Positions 7,462-13,892 of a DNA stretch of 32,080 bases are shown piece by piece. Position 1 is the stretch's first letter. Every line of letters begins with the position of its first letter. The stretch is from a virus. Location: the IMG/VR virus record IMGVR_UViG_3300042472_000688, positions 1-32,080 of that record; one strand, given 5' to 3'. A program made the translations under genes and the position numbers. The notes under the pieces are model-generated. The model had not been told where the DNA came from. It saw nothing but the letters and a program-made list of their open reading frames with translations, and did no database searches.

Positions 7462-7655
7462 AAATCTGTAAACTTTTCATTCAGTTCTAATATGTACAAT
7501 TTTATCACTTCCGGATTACATTTACAAGGATAGTTCAAATCGTGATTAAAAACTCTTGCGTGTATTTCACTAATCATCCTATATTCTGCATCTGTCAGAT
7601 ACCAATTCTGAATTTCTCGAAACTCTGACCACCATTTAAAATCTTCTTTATTCAT
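7455..7655 (-). CDS. Hypothetical protein, 66 aa
   Basis: Not recognised. The middle (about residues 32-53: HARVFNHDLNYPCKCNPEV and on) has a Cys-x-Cys pair and a histidine that recur in small Bacteroidetes phage proteins, but no function is known. It lies between two nuclease-like proteins in a tight run of genes. Confidence 0.55.
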   Translation of the reverse strand: MNKEDFKWWSEFREIQNWYLTDAEYRMISEIHARVFNHDLNYPCKCNPEVIKLYILELNEKFTDLC

Positions 7656-7656
7656 A

Positions 7657-8070
7657 TTAAAATTTCATTTCAATTAAACCTTCTTGCTTGTTGTAAAATG
7701 CCATCAACTCCATATCGTTTGTAGATCCTTCACGTGGTACTCTTCCACCCCATTTTATTTGACCTTTCAAGTTTTTTAACTTGGCAAATATGATTCCATC
7801 TTCACAAGTCCATATCATAATTGGATTGCTTGTACTGTCTGATAACTTAACTAACTTTCTTACTGCAACCGGAAGTGGATATGCTTGTTCTATTGTTCTA
7901 ATTCTTCCTTTTACTTCTGCATTTGCAATATGGCGACCTTCTTTATTTAAAATAAGATAATCGATGTCAAATTCATTTAATTTCCTGTAAGTAAAATCAA
8001 ATTGTCGGCAGAAGAAATTTATTGCCTTCTCTTCTCTATACAAGTCTTTGTGTGTTTCAAACTTTACCAT
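7657..8070 (-). CDS. PD-(D/E)XK nuclease-like protein
   Basis: A 137-residue protein whose core fits the PD-(D/E)XK pattern: acidic EFDIDYLIL (residues 33-41), then AEVKGR (51-56) with the paired E52 and K54, and an upstream glutamate cluster at 13-14. Such proteins are often exonucleases or Holliday-junction nucleases. The ATG at 8070 was preferred because it overlaps the upstream stop by only 14 bases; an in-frame start further upstream would overlap more. It could supply ends for the ERF protein (inference). Confidence 0.55.
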   Translation of the reverse strand: MVKFETHKDLYREEKAINFFCRQFDFTYRKLNEFDIDYLILNKEGRHIANAEVKGRIRTIEQAYPLPVAVRKLVKLSDSTSNPIMIWTCEDGIIFAKLKNLKGQIKWGGRVPREGSTNDMELMAFYNKQEGLIEMKF

Positions 8071-8239
8071 TCTGCTCTTCTTTATACAAATCAATTACAA
8101 ATTGGAGTTGTTCGGCAGTCTTCTTGATGTAAAACAATCTATTGTGATAAAATTCAACAACTTTCAAAGCATATTCTTCCTTTTCTTTTTGTATTTGCTT
8201 TTGTCTGCAATTATTGTCTTCATATTGGAGTGTCGTCAT
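8057..8239 (-). CDS. Small hypothetical protein, 60 aa, coiled-coil-like
   Basis: A 60-residue, Lys/Glu/Gln-rich protein likely to form one long helix. The start is coupled to the upstream stop by ATGA, and the end overlaps the nuclease start. Not recognised. Confidence 0.55.
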   Translation of the reverse strand: MTTLQYEDNNCRQKQIQKEKEEYALKVVEFYHNRLFYIKKTAEQLQFVIDLYKEEQNGKV

Positions 8240-8412
8240 TTTCTTTTGATTTTGATTTGATTCAAACTTTCCTGTCTTTTATCACAATTGCAATTTGGAT
8301 TAATCCATTTTACTATTGCTTTGATTCCGGTCTTTCTGAATAACCATTCCAATTTATCTCCGAGTTTTAACTCTGCGTGATATTCTCTAATCTCTTCATT
8401 TTTTGTTTTCAT
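8236..8412 (-). CDS. Small conserved phage protein, 58 aa
   Basis: Translation from ATG 8412 gives 58 residues with the run LGDKLEWLFRKTGIKAIVKW followed by NPNCNCDKR. This matches a small family seen often in Bacteroidetes phages and prophages, in which an amphipathic G-D-x-L-x-x-h-x-x-x-T-G-I-K segment precedes a C-x-C-D-x-R motif. Function unknown; the C-x-C could bind metal. The stop is coupled to the next start by ATGA. Confidence 0.6.
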   Translation of the reverse strand: MKTKNEEIREYHAELKLGDKLEWLFRKTGIKAIVKWINPNCNCDKRQESLNQIKIKRK

Positions 8413-8551
8413 CTTTTGTGATGTTAAATTTTTTCATCAAATAAATTTCGTATAACTGTTCTATTGTAAAAAATCCATTTCTACGACAGTAAATCATTGC
8501 CCAAGCAAGGAACTGACTGTATAGGTATTCATCAAATTCTTTTCTTTTCAT
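8396..8551 (-). CDS. Small hypothetical protein, 51 aa
   Basis: A 51-residue protein from ATG 8551, beginning MKRKEFDEYLYSQFLAWAM. The start overlaps the upstream stop by 4 bases (ATGA) and the end overlaps the next start by 17. It looks like a short helical protein; no family recognised. Confidence 0.55.
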   Translation of the reverse strand: MKRKEFDEYLYSQFLAWAMIYCRRNGFFTIEQLYEIYLMKKFNITKDENKK

Positions 8552-8739
8552 AATTTTTCTATTTCTTGTTTAACTTCTTGCCAATAATTTACACTATAAT
8601 TTGTTCCAACTGAATCTAATATCTCATCAACTGCTATTAATGCACATTTTTTATAATATTCAAATTCAAACTCTTTGCCTTTATAAGATAGTAAACAATA
8701 TTGTTTAATTAAATCTTTTGCTTTATCTTTTGGTTTCAT
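8548..8739 (-). CDS. Small phage protein, 63 aa (paralogue of the upstream gene)
   Basis: A 63-residue helical protein ending in NYWQEVKQEIEKL. The same ending pattern Y-W-x-E-V-x-x-E-h is found in the gene just upstream, so the two look like a tandem duplication. The C-terminal pattern with KKCALIAVDEIL is common among small Bacteroidetes phage proteins of unknown role. Confidence 0.6.
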   Translation of the reverse strand: MKPKDKAKDLIKQYCLLSYKGKEFEFEYYKKCALIAVDEILDSVGTNYSVNYWQEVKQEIEKL

Positions 8740-8930
8740 TTTTGTAAAATTGATTTCATTTCTACTGCAACCTCATTCCAATAATTACAAATATCGGTTT
8801 CGTGTCTTTTTCTACTTTGTGTTATGATTCCATTTACAACTTCCTTTAAATAGTCTAATGGATATTTGTTCAATAGCAACAATGCTCGTTCTCGTGGTTC
8901 GAACTGCTCATACAATCTATGTTTCTTCAT
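8736..8930 (-). CDS. Small phage protein, 64 aa (paralogue of the downstream gene)
   Basis: A 64-residue protein ending in NYWNEVAVEMKSILQK, sharing the Y-W-x-E-V-x-x-E motif with its downstream neighbour, though the N-termini differ. It starts inside the last 14 bases of the sigma factor gene and may be co-translated with it. Function unknown. Confidence 0.6.
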   Translation of the reverse strand: MKKHRLYEQFEPRERALLLLNKYPLDYLKEVVNGIITQSRKRHETDICNYWNEVAVEMKSILQK

Positions 8931-9462
8931 TTATTTGCCTTTTTATGTTATTCAATGTGTTTCTTAAACTCCAATATGTTATTCCAATTTCTCTACTTAA
9001 ATCACTAACGCTTGTTTGTTGAACAAATACTTTTTCAAATATGTACTTGTAGTAATTTAAACTGACTGATTTTTTTGAATATTCTTCTTTATCCAATTCT
9101 GCAATTTTATCATTCAATCTTACTATCCAAATGTCAATTGCTTTTTTTTGAAGGTTGAAGGCTTCTTCTGAATACTCTTCTTCCAATATTTCTATGTTAT
9201 CGTCAAAATCAACATACGTTTGCTTCTTTGATTGCCTGTGTGTGTCATAATAAAGATTCTTTAGGGTAACGTATATGAAAAAATAATTTACTTCGTTTAA
9301 ATTGTACATTAAGTCGTTATTTTTTTTTTGACTGTAATCATATATTTTGATGTACATTTCTTGAACAAAATCTTCTGCAATGTCATTAGGACAACCGAAG
9401 GATTTTACATACTTAATCCAAGTAGTGTGTTTCAAAAAAAGTACATCTAATATATTTGCCAT
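8917..9462 (-). CDS. Sigma-70-family (ECF-like) RNA polymerase sigma factor
   Basis: A 181-residue protein built like an ECF sigma factor. Region 2 is seen at residues 26-43 (NDIAEDFVQEMYIKIYDY), the part that binds core polymerase and the -10 element. A C-terminal helix-turn-helix is seen near residues 149-176 (SVSDLSREIGITYWSLRNTL), the region 4 that binds the -35 element. The length is normal for the family. It is coupled to the helicase stop by TAATG and is expressed in the early unit from P3. The four identical late elements (see L1-L4) are natural candidates for its target promoters; that link is inference. Confidence 0.8.
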   Translation of the reverse strand: MANILDVLFLKHTTWIKYVKSFGCPNDIAEDFVQEMYIKIYDYSQKKNNDLMYNLNEVNYFFIYVTLKNLYYDTHRQSKKQTYVDFDDNIEILEEEYSEEAFNLQKKAIDIWIVRLNDKIAELDKEEYSKKSVSLNYYKYIFEKVFVQQTSVSDLSREIGITYWSLRNTLNNIKRQINEET

Positions 9463-10454
9463 TATAAGAAGTTTAATTGACTTTCCTTAATCGTTCTTAA
9501 AATGGATTTACCATTCATTGAAAATCCAACATTGTTTTGCAATGCAACTAACCTAATTGGATTGTCAATACTTGTCGTTCTGCCACCGGTTTCAATTTCT
9601 TTTACTTTCCTAACGTGAATCATCGTAGTGGTGTAAAGTGTTTCGTGTCCTAAATACCTGTGGATTACGATAAAGTCATCTGCTCGGTTTACAAACTTAC
9701 CACCACCTTCTACATCACTTGCGTTTGGAGGTACTGCGTGTCTATGGAATTCGTGGTCAACAGAGTGTGTCATTCTCAATGCAGAAGTGTTTGCGTGTGT
9801 GTTCAACCACAAGGTTATTTTAGATTCTTTGCAAAACATTCTCATTTCTGTACAAGCCAAATAATCGTATTCGTGTCCACCTAATGATTTCATCAAATCT
9901 TGATTCTTTGTCAACGCATTATAGGGATCCAACAGTACTCCATTATAATTGAAGTCCTTTTTTACATTTTTGAATAATTCAATTGCACTTTGGTAGTCAT
10001 ACATTACTGAATTGTCAACAAACTTGAAATTTCTATTTATAAATTCACTATGCGTTTTGAAGTTTGCTTCTGACACTAAATTTATTGGTGTTTCGTCAAG
10101 AAATTCAATCAACTTGCGTATCAATGAATAACTGTCGTTTTCTGTTGAACAAATCAACCATTTCATATCGTGCTTTAGCGAATAACATAGCATCAAATAC
10201 AAAACAACTGTTGTCTTACCAACATTTGCGTGTCCAAGTACTATATTGAAGTTTGAAGTCTTAAATCTAAAATACTCGTCTAATTCGGGTATATCTAATT
10301 TGAGTGCTTCTTTAATTTTACCATTTCGTATATTTGAAATGATTTCGAGTTGCTTTTTATAATCTATTAGCATTTCATCGTCTTTAGTGGTTATGGAAGA
10401 TTGTCCGAGAACGGAGTTAGGCTCTCCAAACGCATATTTATTTATCTCGGACAT
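9462..10454 (-). CDS. DnaB-like replicative helicase, RecA-fold ATPase
   Basis: A 330-residue protein corresponding to the helicase core of DnaB/gp4-type enzymes. Walker A is GHANVGKTT at residues 74-82 and Walker B is VLLDPYN at 173-179, followed by a histidine-rich segment (WLNTHAN) where the sensor motif is expected. It lacks both the usual DnaB N-terminal domain and a primase domain, so it probably recruits host primase. The ATG at 10454 lies 13 bases after the upstream stop; a longer frame would need a TTG start at 10502 inside the SSB-tailed gene and was rejected. Confidence 0.8.
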   Translation of the reverse strand: MSEINKYAFGEPNSVLGQSSITTKDDEMLIDYKKQLEIISNIRNGKIKEALKLDIPELDEYFRFKTSNFNIVLGHANVGKTTVVLYLMLCYSLKHDMKWLICSTENDSYSLIRKLIEFLDETPINLVSEANFKTHSEFINRNFKFVDNSVMYDYQSAIELFKNVKKDFNYNGVLLDPYNALTKNQDLMKSLGGHEYDYLACTEMRMFCKESKITLWLNTHANTSALRMTHSVDHEFHRHAVPPNASDVEGGGKFVNRADDFIVIHRYLGHETLYTTTMIHVRKVKEIETGGRTTSIDNPIRLVALQNNVGFSMNGKSILRTIKESQLNFL

Positions 10455-10467
10455 ATCAACTGCTTTA

Positions 10468-10791
10468 TTAAAATGGTAGGTCGTCGTCTTCTTCTCCTGC
10501 AACTTGTGGAATCACTCTATCTCTATCGGGCATATGTGAACTTGCAGTTACTTCTGCAGTTTTTTCGTATGCACCATTAGCGTATTTTGTCATCTTGCAG
10601 TAATACTTATCTGAATCGCCTTTTGTTTTTAGGATGTCAATAGACAACCAACCTTTGTTTTCATTTATTGCCCATTCTCTATGTTCCTGTAAGAACTGTT
10701 CAAAGTCTTCGAGTTTAACACCTATTGTGGTAACAATGAAGTCGAATTTAGGCTTCTTTGGGAATAATGAATTGATGAATATGTTTTCCAT
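10468..10791 (-). CDS. SSB-tailed single-stranded DNA-binding-like protein
   Basis: A 107-residue protein ending in EEDDDLPF, the acidic tail with terminal Pro-Phe by which bacterial SSB proteins recruit their partners (DDDIPF in E. coli). The body does not show the usual SSB OB-fold signature, so it may be a diverged SSB or a protein that mimics its tail. Its place between ERF (3 bases upstream) and the helicase supports a role on single-stranded DNA. Function is inferred from the tail and context. Confidence 0.55.
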   Translation of the reverse strand: MENIFINSLFPKKPKFDFIVTTIGVKLEDFEQFLQEHREWAINENKGWLSIDILKTKGDSDKYYCKMTKYANGAYEKTAEVTASSHMPDRDRVIPQVAGEEDDDLPF

Positions 10792-10794
10792 TTT

Positions 10795-11418
10795 TTATTT
10801 CTTTAAAAGTGCTTGTTTTACGTTTTCTGTTAATGTGTATTTTTTCTCAATCGATTCTATGGTACCAACACCATTTTCAATGTACATTTTTGCACCATTA
10901 AAAGCATCTGAATCAATTTCTAATACAGGTTTTTCAGTTACAACAGTTTTTTTCAATTCAACTTTTGGAGTTACAACCGGTTTTTCGTGTTTATTGGTTG
11001 CATCTGCATCGGCAGTATCGTCAATTAAAAGTAGATTGCCAAGTGCGTATTTTTTACCATAACTTGATGCACTTCCAAATGCCTGTGGAGTTTGTTGTCC
11101 TTTACCTACAAGGTTTAAATCAATACCAACTACTGATTGGCAGTCAATACTATCCGGACTTTCACAATCCCAAATAGTTGCAACCGAAGCCATAATTGGT
11201 GGATTTGAATTAATCAACTGTTCATTGATAGTAAAGTAAACCTTATACTTTTCATTGATAGGTTTCAATGCTTCTAAAATGTCTTCTGCACTACGATACT
11301 TGTAATTACCAAATTTGTTGTGTTGATTTTTCTTTGCTTTGAATTCAAATTGAATTACTGATAGTTTTTGCCCTAATGACATCGGTGTGTCATTGAAAGC
11401 GACGATTGTTTTCTCCAT
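10795..11418 (-). CDS. ERF-family single-strand annealing protein
   Basis: A 207-residue recombinase of the ERF superfamily. Conserved marks are FGNYKYRSAEDILEALKP (residues 36-53) and the segment 112-140 with FGSASSYGKKYAL and LIDDTADADA. ERF proteins form rings that anneal complementary single strands and help make concatemers. The C-terminal 65 residues are variable, as usual. The leader CACTAAAAAAAC (11434-11423) lies inside the end of the upstream gene 4 bases before this ATG. The SSB-tailed protein follows directly. Confidence 0.85.
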   Translation of the reverse strand: MEKTIVAFNDTPMSLGQKLSVIQFEFKAKKNQHNKFGNYKYRSAEDILEALKPINEKYKVYFTINEQLINSNPPIMASVATIWDCESPDSIDCQSVVGIDLNLVGKGQQTPQAFGSASSYGKKYALGNLLLIDDTADADATNKHEKPVVTPKVELKKTVVTEKPVLEIDSDAFNGAKMYIENGVGTIESIEKKYTLTENVKQALLKK

Positions 11419-11630
11419 TACTGTTTTTTTAGTGTGTAATTAAAGTGATTAATAAATTCGTAATATCCACTTATTTGATTTGATACAATGTGGGCATCGT
11501 GGACTTCTATACCCATTGTTAGCCTTTCTACTTCATCAAGCAGTCGGGAGTTCTCAATTCGCAACGCTTCGTTGCTCTGACTTAAATAATTGACCAATTC
11601 TTTGGTACTCCAATTTTCATTGTCTTTCAT
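11418..11630 (-). CDS. Hypothetical coiled-coil protein, 70 aa
   Basis: A 70-residue protein with a heptad-like helix at about residues 14-42 (LSQSNEALRIENSRLLDEVE and on). It carries the leader CACTAAAAAAC (11648-11638), 7 bases before ATG 11630. Function unknown; it is co-transcribed with ERF. Confidence 0.6.
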   Translation of the reverse strand: MKDNENWSTKELVNYLSQSNEALRIENSRLLDEVERLTMGIEVHDAHIVSNQISGYYEFINHFNYTLKKQ

Positions 11631-11649
11631 AATTTTTGTTTTTTAGTGT

Positions 11650-12138
11650 TTATATATCGAAATCAAAAATATCATTTTTTTTGTTTATAAAATCCCAATC
11701 ATCTTTTATATTGAAACCAACTGACCTATCATATTTTGTAGGTTCAACAATTTCGTAATAAAATGGCTTACCGGATTTTTCAACTAATTTTTTTTCGTTT
11801 TCTGTCCCTTTACTAACTCCATCGTGTAATATTATAAAATAATCTGCATCTGAAATTATTTCTTTACTTCTTTGTTCAAATGCACCTCTTAAGTATTGTA
11901 AATTTAAAAAATGTACTTGTAAAGGATATCCATAATCTTTGCATATTCTTTGTGCAACTTCTGAAACTCCTTGTGGTTCTTGACAAGTTAATATTTTTGT
12001 GACTTTTAACTCATTTATTTTTTCAAGTAGTATTAATTTTATTCTTTCGTCTTTTAAACTTCTTGAACCAAATATTCCTACTTTAAAATGATTTATATTT
12101 CCTTTTAAGAATTCTCTACTATCAAAATTTAACACCAT
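11650..12138 (-). CDS. SLOG-superfamily (YspA/cpYpsA-like) nucleotide-binding protein
   Basis: A 162-residue Rossmann-like protein. The glycine-rich KVGIFGSRS (residues 19-27), CQEPQGVSEVA (52-62), the acidic DADYFIILHDG (97-107) and SKGT (109-112) follow the order of SLOG/DprA-like domains (YspA, cpYpsA-related). These bind nucleotides or nucleotide-derived ligands, and some members act in stress or phage defence. The phage role is unknown; it could sense or degrade a signal nucleotide (inference). The start at 12138 follows an A-run; earlier in-frame starts lie inside the upstream gene and were rejected. Confidence 0.65.
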   Translation of the reverse strand: MVLNFDSREFLKGNINHFKVGIFGSRSLKDERIKLILLEKINELKVTKILTCQEPQGVSEVAQRICKDYGYPLQVHFLNLQYLRGAFEQRSKEIISDADYFIILHDGVSKGTENEKKLVEKSGKPFYYEIVEPTKYDRSVGFNIKDDWDFINKKNDIFDFDI

Positions 12139-12148
12139 TTTTTTTAAT

Positions 12149-12502
12149 TTAATTAGTTCTGAAAATATAGTATGCGTAATCGTCAAATGTAATGTATTCT
12201 TCACTTCCATCGTAACTGCTGAAATGATTTCCGTAGCCATCTGAATTTTTTACATTTTCTATTGTGGTGTCCCAATCGATTTCAATCCAACTTGGAAAGT
12301 CTCTTGGCATAAAACACTCCTCGATTAAGTCTTTTTGGGAATCGTAATAAATGTCGTCAATTGAACCTTCTAAAATGAATCGGTATTCGTTACCATCCAT
12401 TTCAATATGGAAGTCATCTTCTCCATACTTTTCTTTGAATTCAGACCATTCGTCTTTTGTGATTTTGATGTCCAATTCGTGTGCTAAATCTGCTTTTTTC
12501 AT
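12149..12502 (-). CDS. Hypothetical acidic protein, 117 aa
   Basis: A 117-residue, strongly acidic and aromatic protein with an alternating strand pattern. The net negative charge and size would suit a DNA mimic or small inhibitor, but no family is recognised. It begins 3 bases after the small membrane protein stop. Confidence 0.6.
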   Translation of the reverse strand: MKKADLAHELDIKITKDEWSEFKEKYGEDDFHIEMDGNEYRFILEGSIDDIYYDSQKDLIEECFMPRDFPSWIEIDWDTTIENVKNSDGYGNHFSSYDGSEEYITFDDYAYYIFRTN

Positions 12503-12505
12503 TTT

Positions 12506-12595
12506 CTATACATTAAAAATTAGTGAAACTGTTATTCTGCCTATAAAATACATTCCAATAAGTAATGCTATTTTGTACTGTGTTGCCTTTTTCAT
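12506..12595 (-). CDS. Tiny predicted membrane protein, 29 aa
   Basis: A 29-residue frame from ATG 12595 with one hydrophobic helix (IALLIGMYFIGRITVSLIF). It begins 2 bases after the upstream stop and ends 3 bases before the next start, so it fits exactly into the operon, which is the main support. Its job is unknown; small membrane peptides of this kind can be superinfection or lysis modulators. Confidence 0.45.
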   Translation of the reverse strand: MKKATQYKIALLIGMYFIGRITVSLIFNV

Positions 12596-12597
12596 AA

Positions 12598-12849
12598 TTA
12601 CATATTGAATTTTAAACAAAATTCTGCGTAGCAATCCTTTGCTGATTTGCCTTTCAAACCATAATATACTTTTATGTCTTTTAGTTTGATGCCTCTGCAA
12701 GTCATTCCGGCTTTCATAATTCCGAGATTGTATTTGTGTACTGCTAATTGGTATCTCGTGAATTCAATTTCGCCATTTTCGTACATTACTTTTGGTGCAT
12801 TAATTGTGCCATCTGCAATACCTTGTTTTACTTCTTCGTAAGTTTTCAT
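12598..12849 (-). CDS. Hypothetical protein, 83 aa
   Basis: An 83-residue protein with four cysteines and a basic C-terminal half. I chose ATG 12849 because the leader CACTAAAA abuts it exactly, as in two other genes here; a longer frame reaching 12987 would overlap the upstream gene almost fully. No family recognised. Confidence 0.6.
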   Translation of the reverse strand: MKTYEEVKQGIADGTINAPKVMYENGEIEFTRYQLAVHKYNLGIMKAGMTCRGIKLKDIKVYYGLKGKSAKDCYAEFCLKFNM

Positions 12850-12865
12850 TTTTAGTGGGTTTTGA

Positions 12866-13060
12866 TTAAAAATTTCCGTGAACTTGTTTTCCTGTTGTGA
12901 TGTCAATCCATCTGTCTTCGGGAATATTGAATTTTGCTTCAATATCTTTAAAAGCCAATTTTGTTGCTTCGGTTTCAGTTTTACCAATTTGAAGGTAGAA
13001 TCGTTTTGAAGTGTTAAACAGTACTTGTTGTACTTTACTTAAATTTGATGTGTTTTCCAT
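12866..13060 (-). CDS. Hypothetical protein, 64 aa (first gene of the P3 unit)
   Basis: First gene after promoter P3, with leader CACTAAAAAC (13077-13068) 7 bases before the ATG. The 64-residue protein begins with a predicted helix (SKVQQVLFNTSKRFYLQIGK). Position suggests very early expression; function unknown. Confidence 0.6.
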   Translation of the reverse strand: MENTSNLSKVQQVLFNTSKRFYLQIGKTETEATKLAFKDIEAKFNIPEDRWIDITTGKQVHGNF

Positions 13061-13089
13061 TTTTTGTGTTTTTAGTGATTATTGAATAG

Positions 13090-13140
13090 CAAAGATATTA
13101 AAAAGATTTGAATAAAAAAAAAGTTTAACATATTTAACAT
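13090..13140 (-). promoter_or_regulatory. Host-type promoter P3, start of the early replication unit
   Basis: Exact -7 box TATCTTTG (13097-13090) in the shared core TTTTTAATATCTTTG. Two copies of TGTTAAA (13139-13133 and 13130-13124) lie upstream at 35 and 26 bases from the -7 box, matching both spacings seen at the other promoters. It is directed at the replication/recombination block that contains the sigma factor. Confidence 0.75.
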
Positions 13141-13146
13141 TTGAAC

Positions 13147-13177
13147 AAAAAAAACCCGAAACGCTTGGCGAATCGGG
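13147..13177 (-). terminator. Intrinsic terminator of the small RNA / late region
   Basis: On the minus strand CCCGA pairs with TCGGG and an inner CGC with GCG around a CAA loop, followed by eight T (13154-13147). It separates the late region and the small RNA from promoter P3. Confidence 0.8.
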
Positions 13178-13238
13178 ATTTTTCAAGTTCCACTAAAAAC
13201 TTTGTTATGAAGGTTGCAAAAAAAAGGCGATTAAATTG
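13147..13238 (-). ncRNA. Candidate small regulatory RNA, about 90 nt, antisense to the early-gene leader
   Basis: Between a near-perfect Bacteroidetes promoter (13274-13244) and an intrinsic terminator (13177-13147) lies a short transcript with no ATG on the minus strand. Bases 13202-13185 can fold as AAGUU-UUUAGUGG-AACUU. The 8-base loop is the exact complement of CCACUAAA, the leader found just before thirteen early and middle genes; the match extends to 11 bases (13200-13190) for three of them. A CAUAA just 5' of this stretch could also pair with UUAUG at a start codon. Seen: promoter, hairpin, complementarity, terminator. Inferred: that it is transcribed and represses early translation. 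The alternative is a plus-strand leader and a 25-codon frame in the same place. Confidence 0.55.
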
Positions 13239-13243
13239 CAGGA

Positions 13244-13274
13244 CAAATATACGACTTATTTGTTATCTGCCAAA
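13244..13274 (-). promoter_or_regulatory. Promoter of the candidate small RNA
   Basis: TTTG (13274-13271), a 19-base spacer, then TATATTTG (13251-13244) on the minus strand. This matches the Bacteroidetes consensus TTTG-N19-TAnnTTTG exactly. It lies across the last codons of the NinG-like gene, and there is no coding start between it and the terminator, so its product should be a short RNA. Confidence 0.65.
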
Positions 13275-13687
13275 TTTTTATTAACTGATTTGTAATATTC
13301 TATTTTTTCTTCCAATTCAAAGTCTTTAAATTTTGATGCTGATTTGGATTTGATTAACAAACCTTCTGCAGTTCCTTCTCCGTGTATCTGATTCAAATAT
13401 ACTCCAAACTTATACTGTTCTCCGTACTTCATTACATTACAAGCGTAACATTGTACTTGACAATTTGTTTCATCCCAACGTGTTGAGTAATGCTTTCTTG
13501 ACATAAAATGACCACATTGCAATTGCTTCCAATCGTCAACTTTATCACAAGTGAAGCAACTTGCTTGATTTCCTATTGCGTATCTACTTCTAACATAAAT
13601 GCTAAATTCAGTATCAAGTTTTTTGACTAACGATGTTCTGCTAACTTTTCTTTTTGCAGGTGTTTTTGGGTGTGATTTCAATGCCAT
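13256..13687 (-). CDS. ninG: NinG/Rap-like recombination endonuclease
   Basis: A 143-residue zinc-binding nuclease of the NinG (Rap) family. C44-x-x-C47 and C80-x-x-C83 bracket the signature CGHFMSR (58-64) and the TRWDETN segment (69-75). It has a basic N-terminus, as in the lambda protein. NinG/Rap stimulates strand exchange and cuts branched DNA. It follows the AT-rich gap and precedes the small RNA, away from the other recombination genes, which is slightly unusual. No promoter could be called with confidence upstream. Confidence 0.8.
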   Translation of the reverse strand: MALKSHPKTPAKRKVSRTSLVKKLDTEFSIYVRSRYAIGNQASCFTCDKVDDWKQLQCGHFMSRKHYSTRWDETNCQVQCYACNVMKYGEQYKFGVYLNQIHGEGTAEGLLIKSKSASKFKDFELEEKIEYYKSVNKNLADNK

Positions 13688-13892
13688 TTTTGAACTGTAT
13701 ATAGTATAATATAATATAATAACTTATAATATAATATAAGTATATAATAAAGCAAGTATTATTTTTAAAAGTTATTAAAAATCAAAATAATGCGATTTAA
13801 GGCATCGTTTTTTTACTTCGTATATAAGTATATTGTTTTTGTAAGTTATTCTATTAGGATTAAAATCCTTGTGGTTATTCGTGTATAGAATC
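13688..13892. other. AT-rich intergenic region with repeats; possible replication origin or regulatory region
   Basis: The longest gap without a gene (205 bases). Bases 13697-13751 are almost only A and T and hold two direct copies of TATAATATAATATA (about 13705-13718 and 13725-13738). At 13848-13895 short arms ATTCTAT/ATAGAAT and TAGGATT/AATCCTA can pair in two mutually exclusive ways. Nothing coding was seen. Low stability would suit an origin, but iterons or DnaA boxes were not identified. Confidence 0.4.

Noticed and set aside
9462-10502. Helicase start at 10502
   Set aside because: It is a TTG codon inside the SSB-tailed gene; an ATG lies 13 bases after that gene's stop.
11650-12240. 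Extended start of the SLOG protein at 12240
   Set aside because: The extension lies fully within the upstream gene in another frame and does not look like part of the fold; ATG 12138 follows a typical A-run.
12598-12987. A 129-residue version of the 83-residue gene
   Set aside because: The extra N-terminus overlaps the 64-residue gene out of frame, whereas the ATG at 12849 carries the abutting leader motif.
13189-13286. Plus-strand 25-codon frame (ATG 13208) with CCACTAAAAAC before it, as if a gene on the other strand
   Set aside because: It would run antisense into the NinG-like gene, has no clear plus-strand promoter and lies behind a hairpin. The minus-strand promoter and terminator explain the site better. 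I keep it as the alternative to the small RNA.
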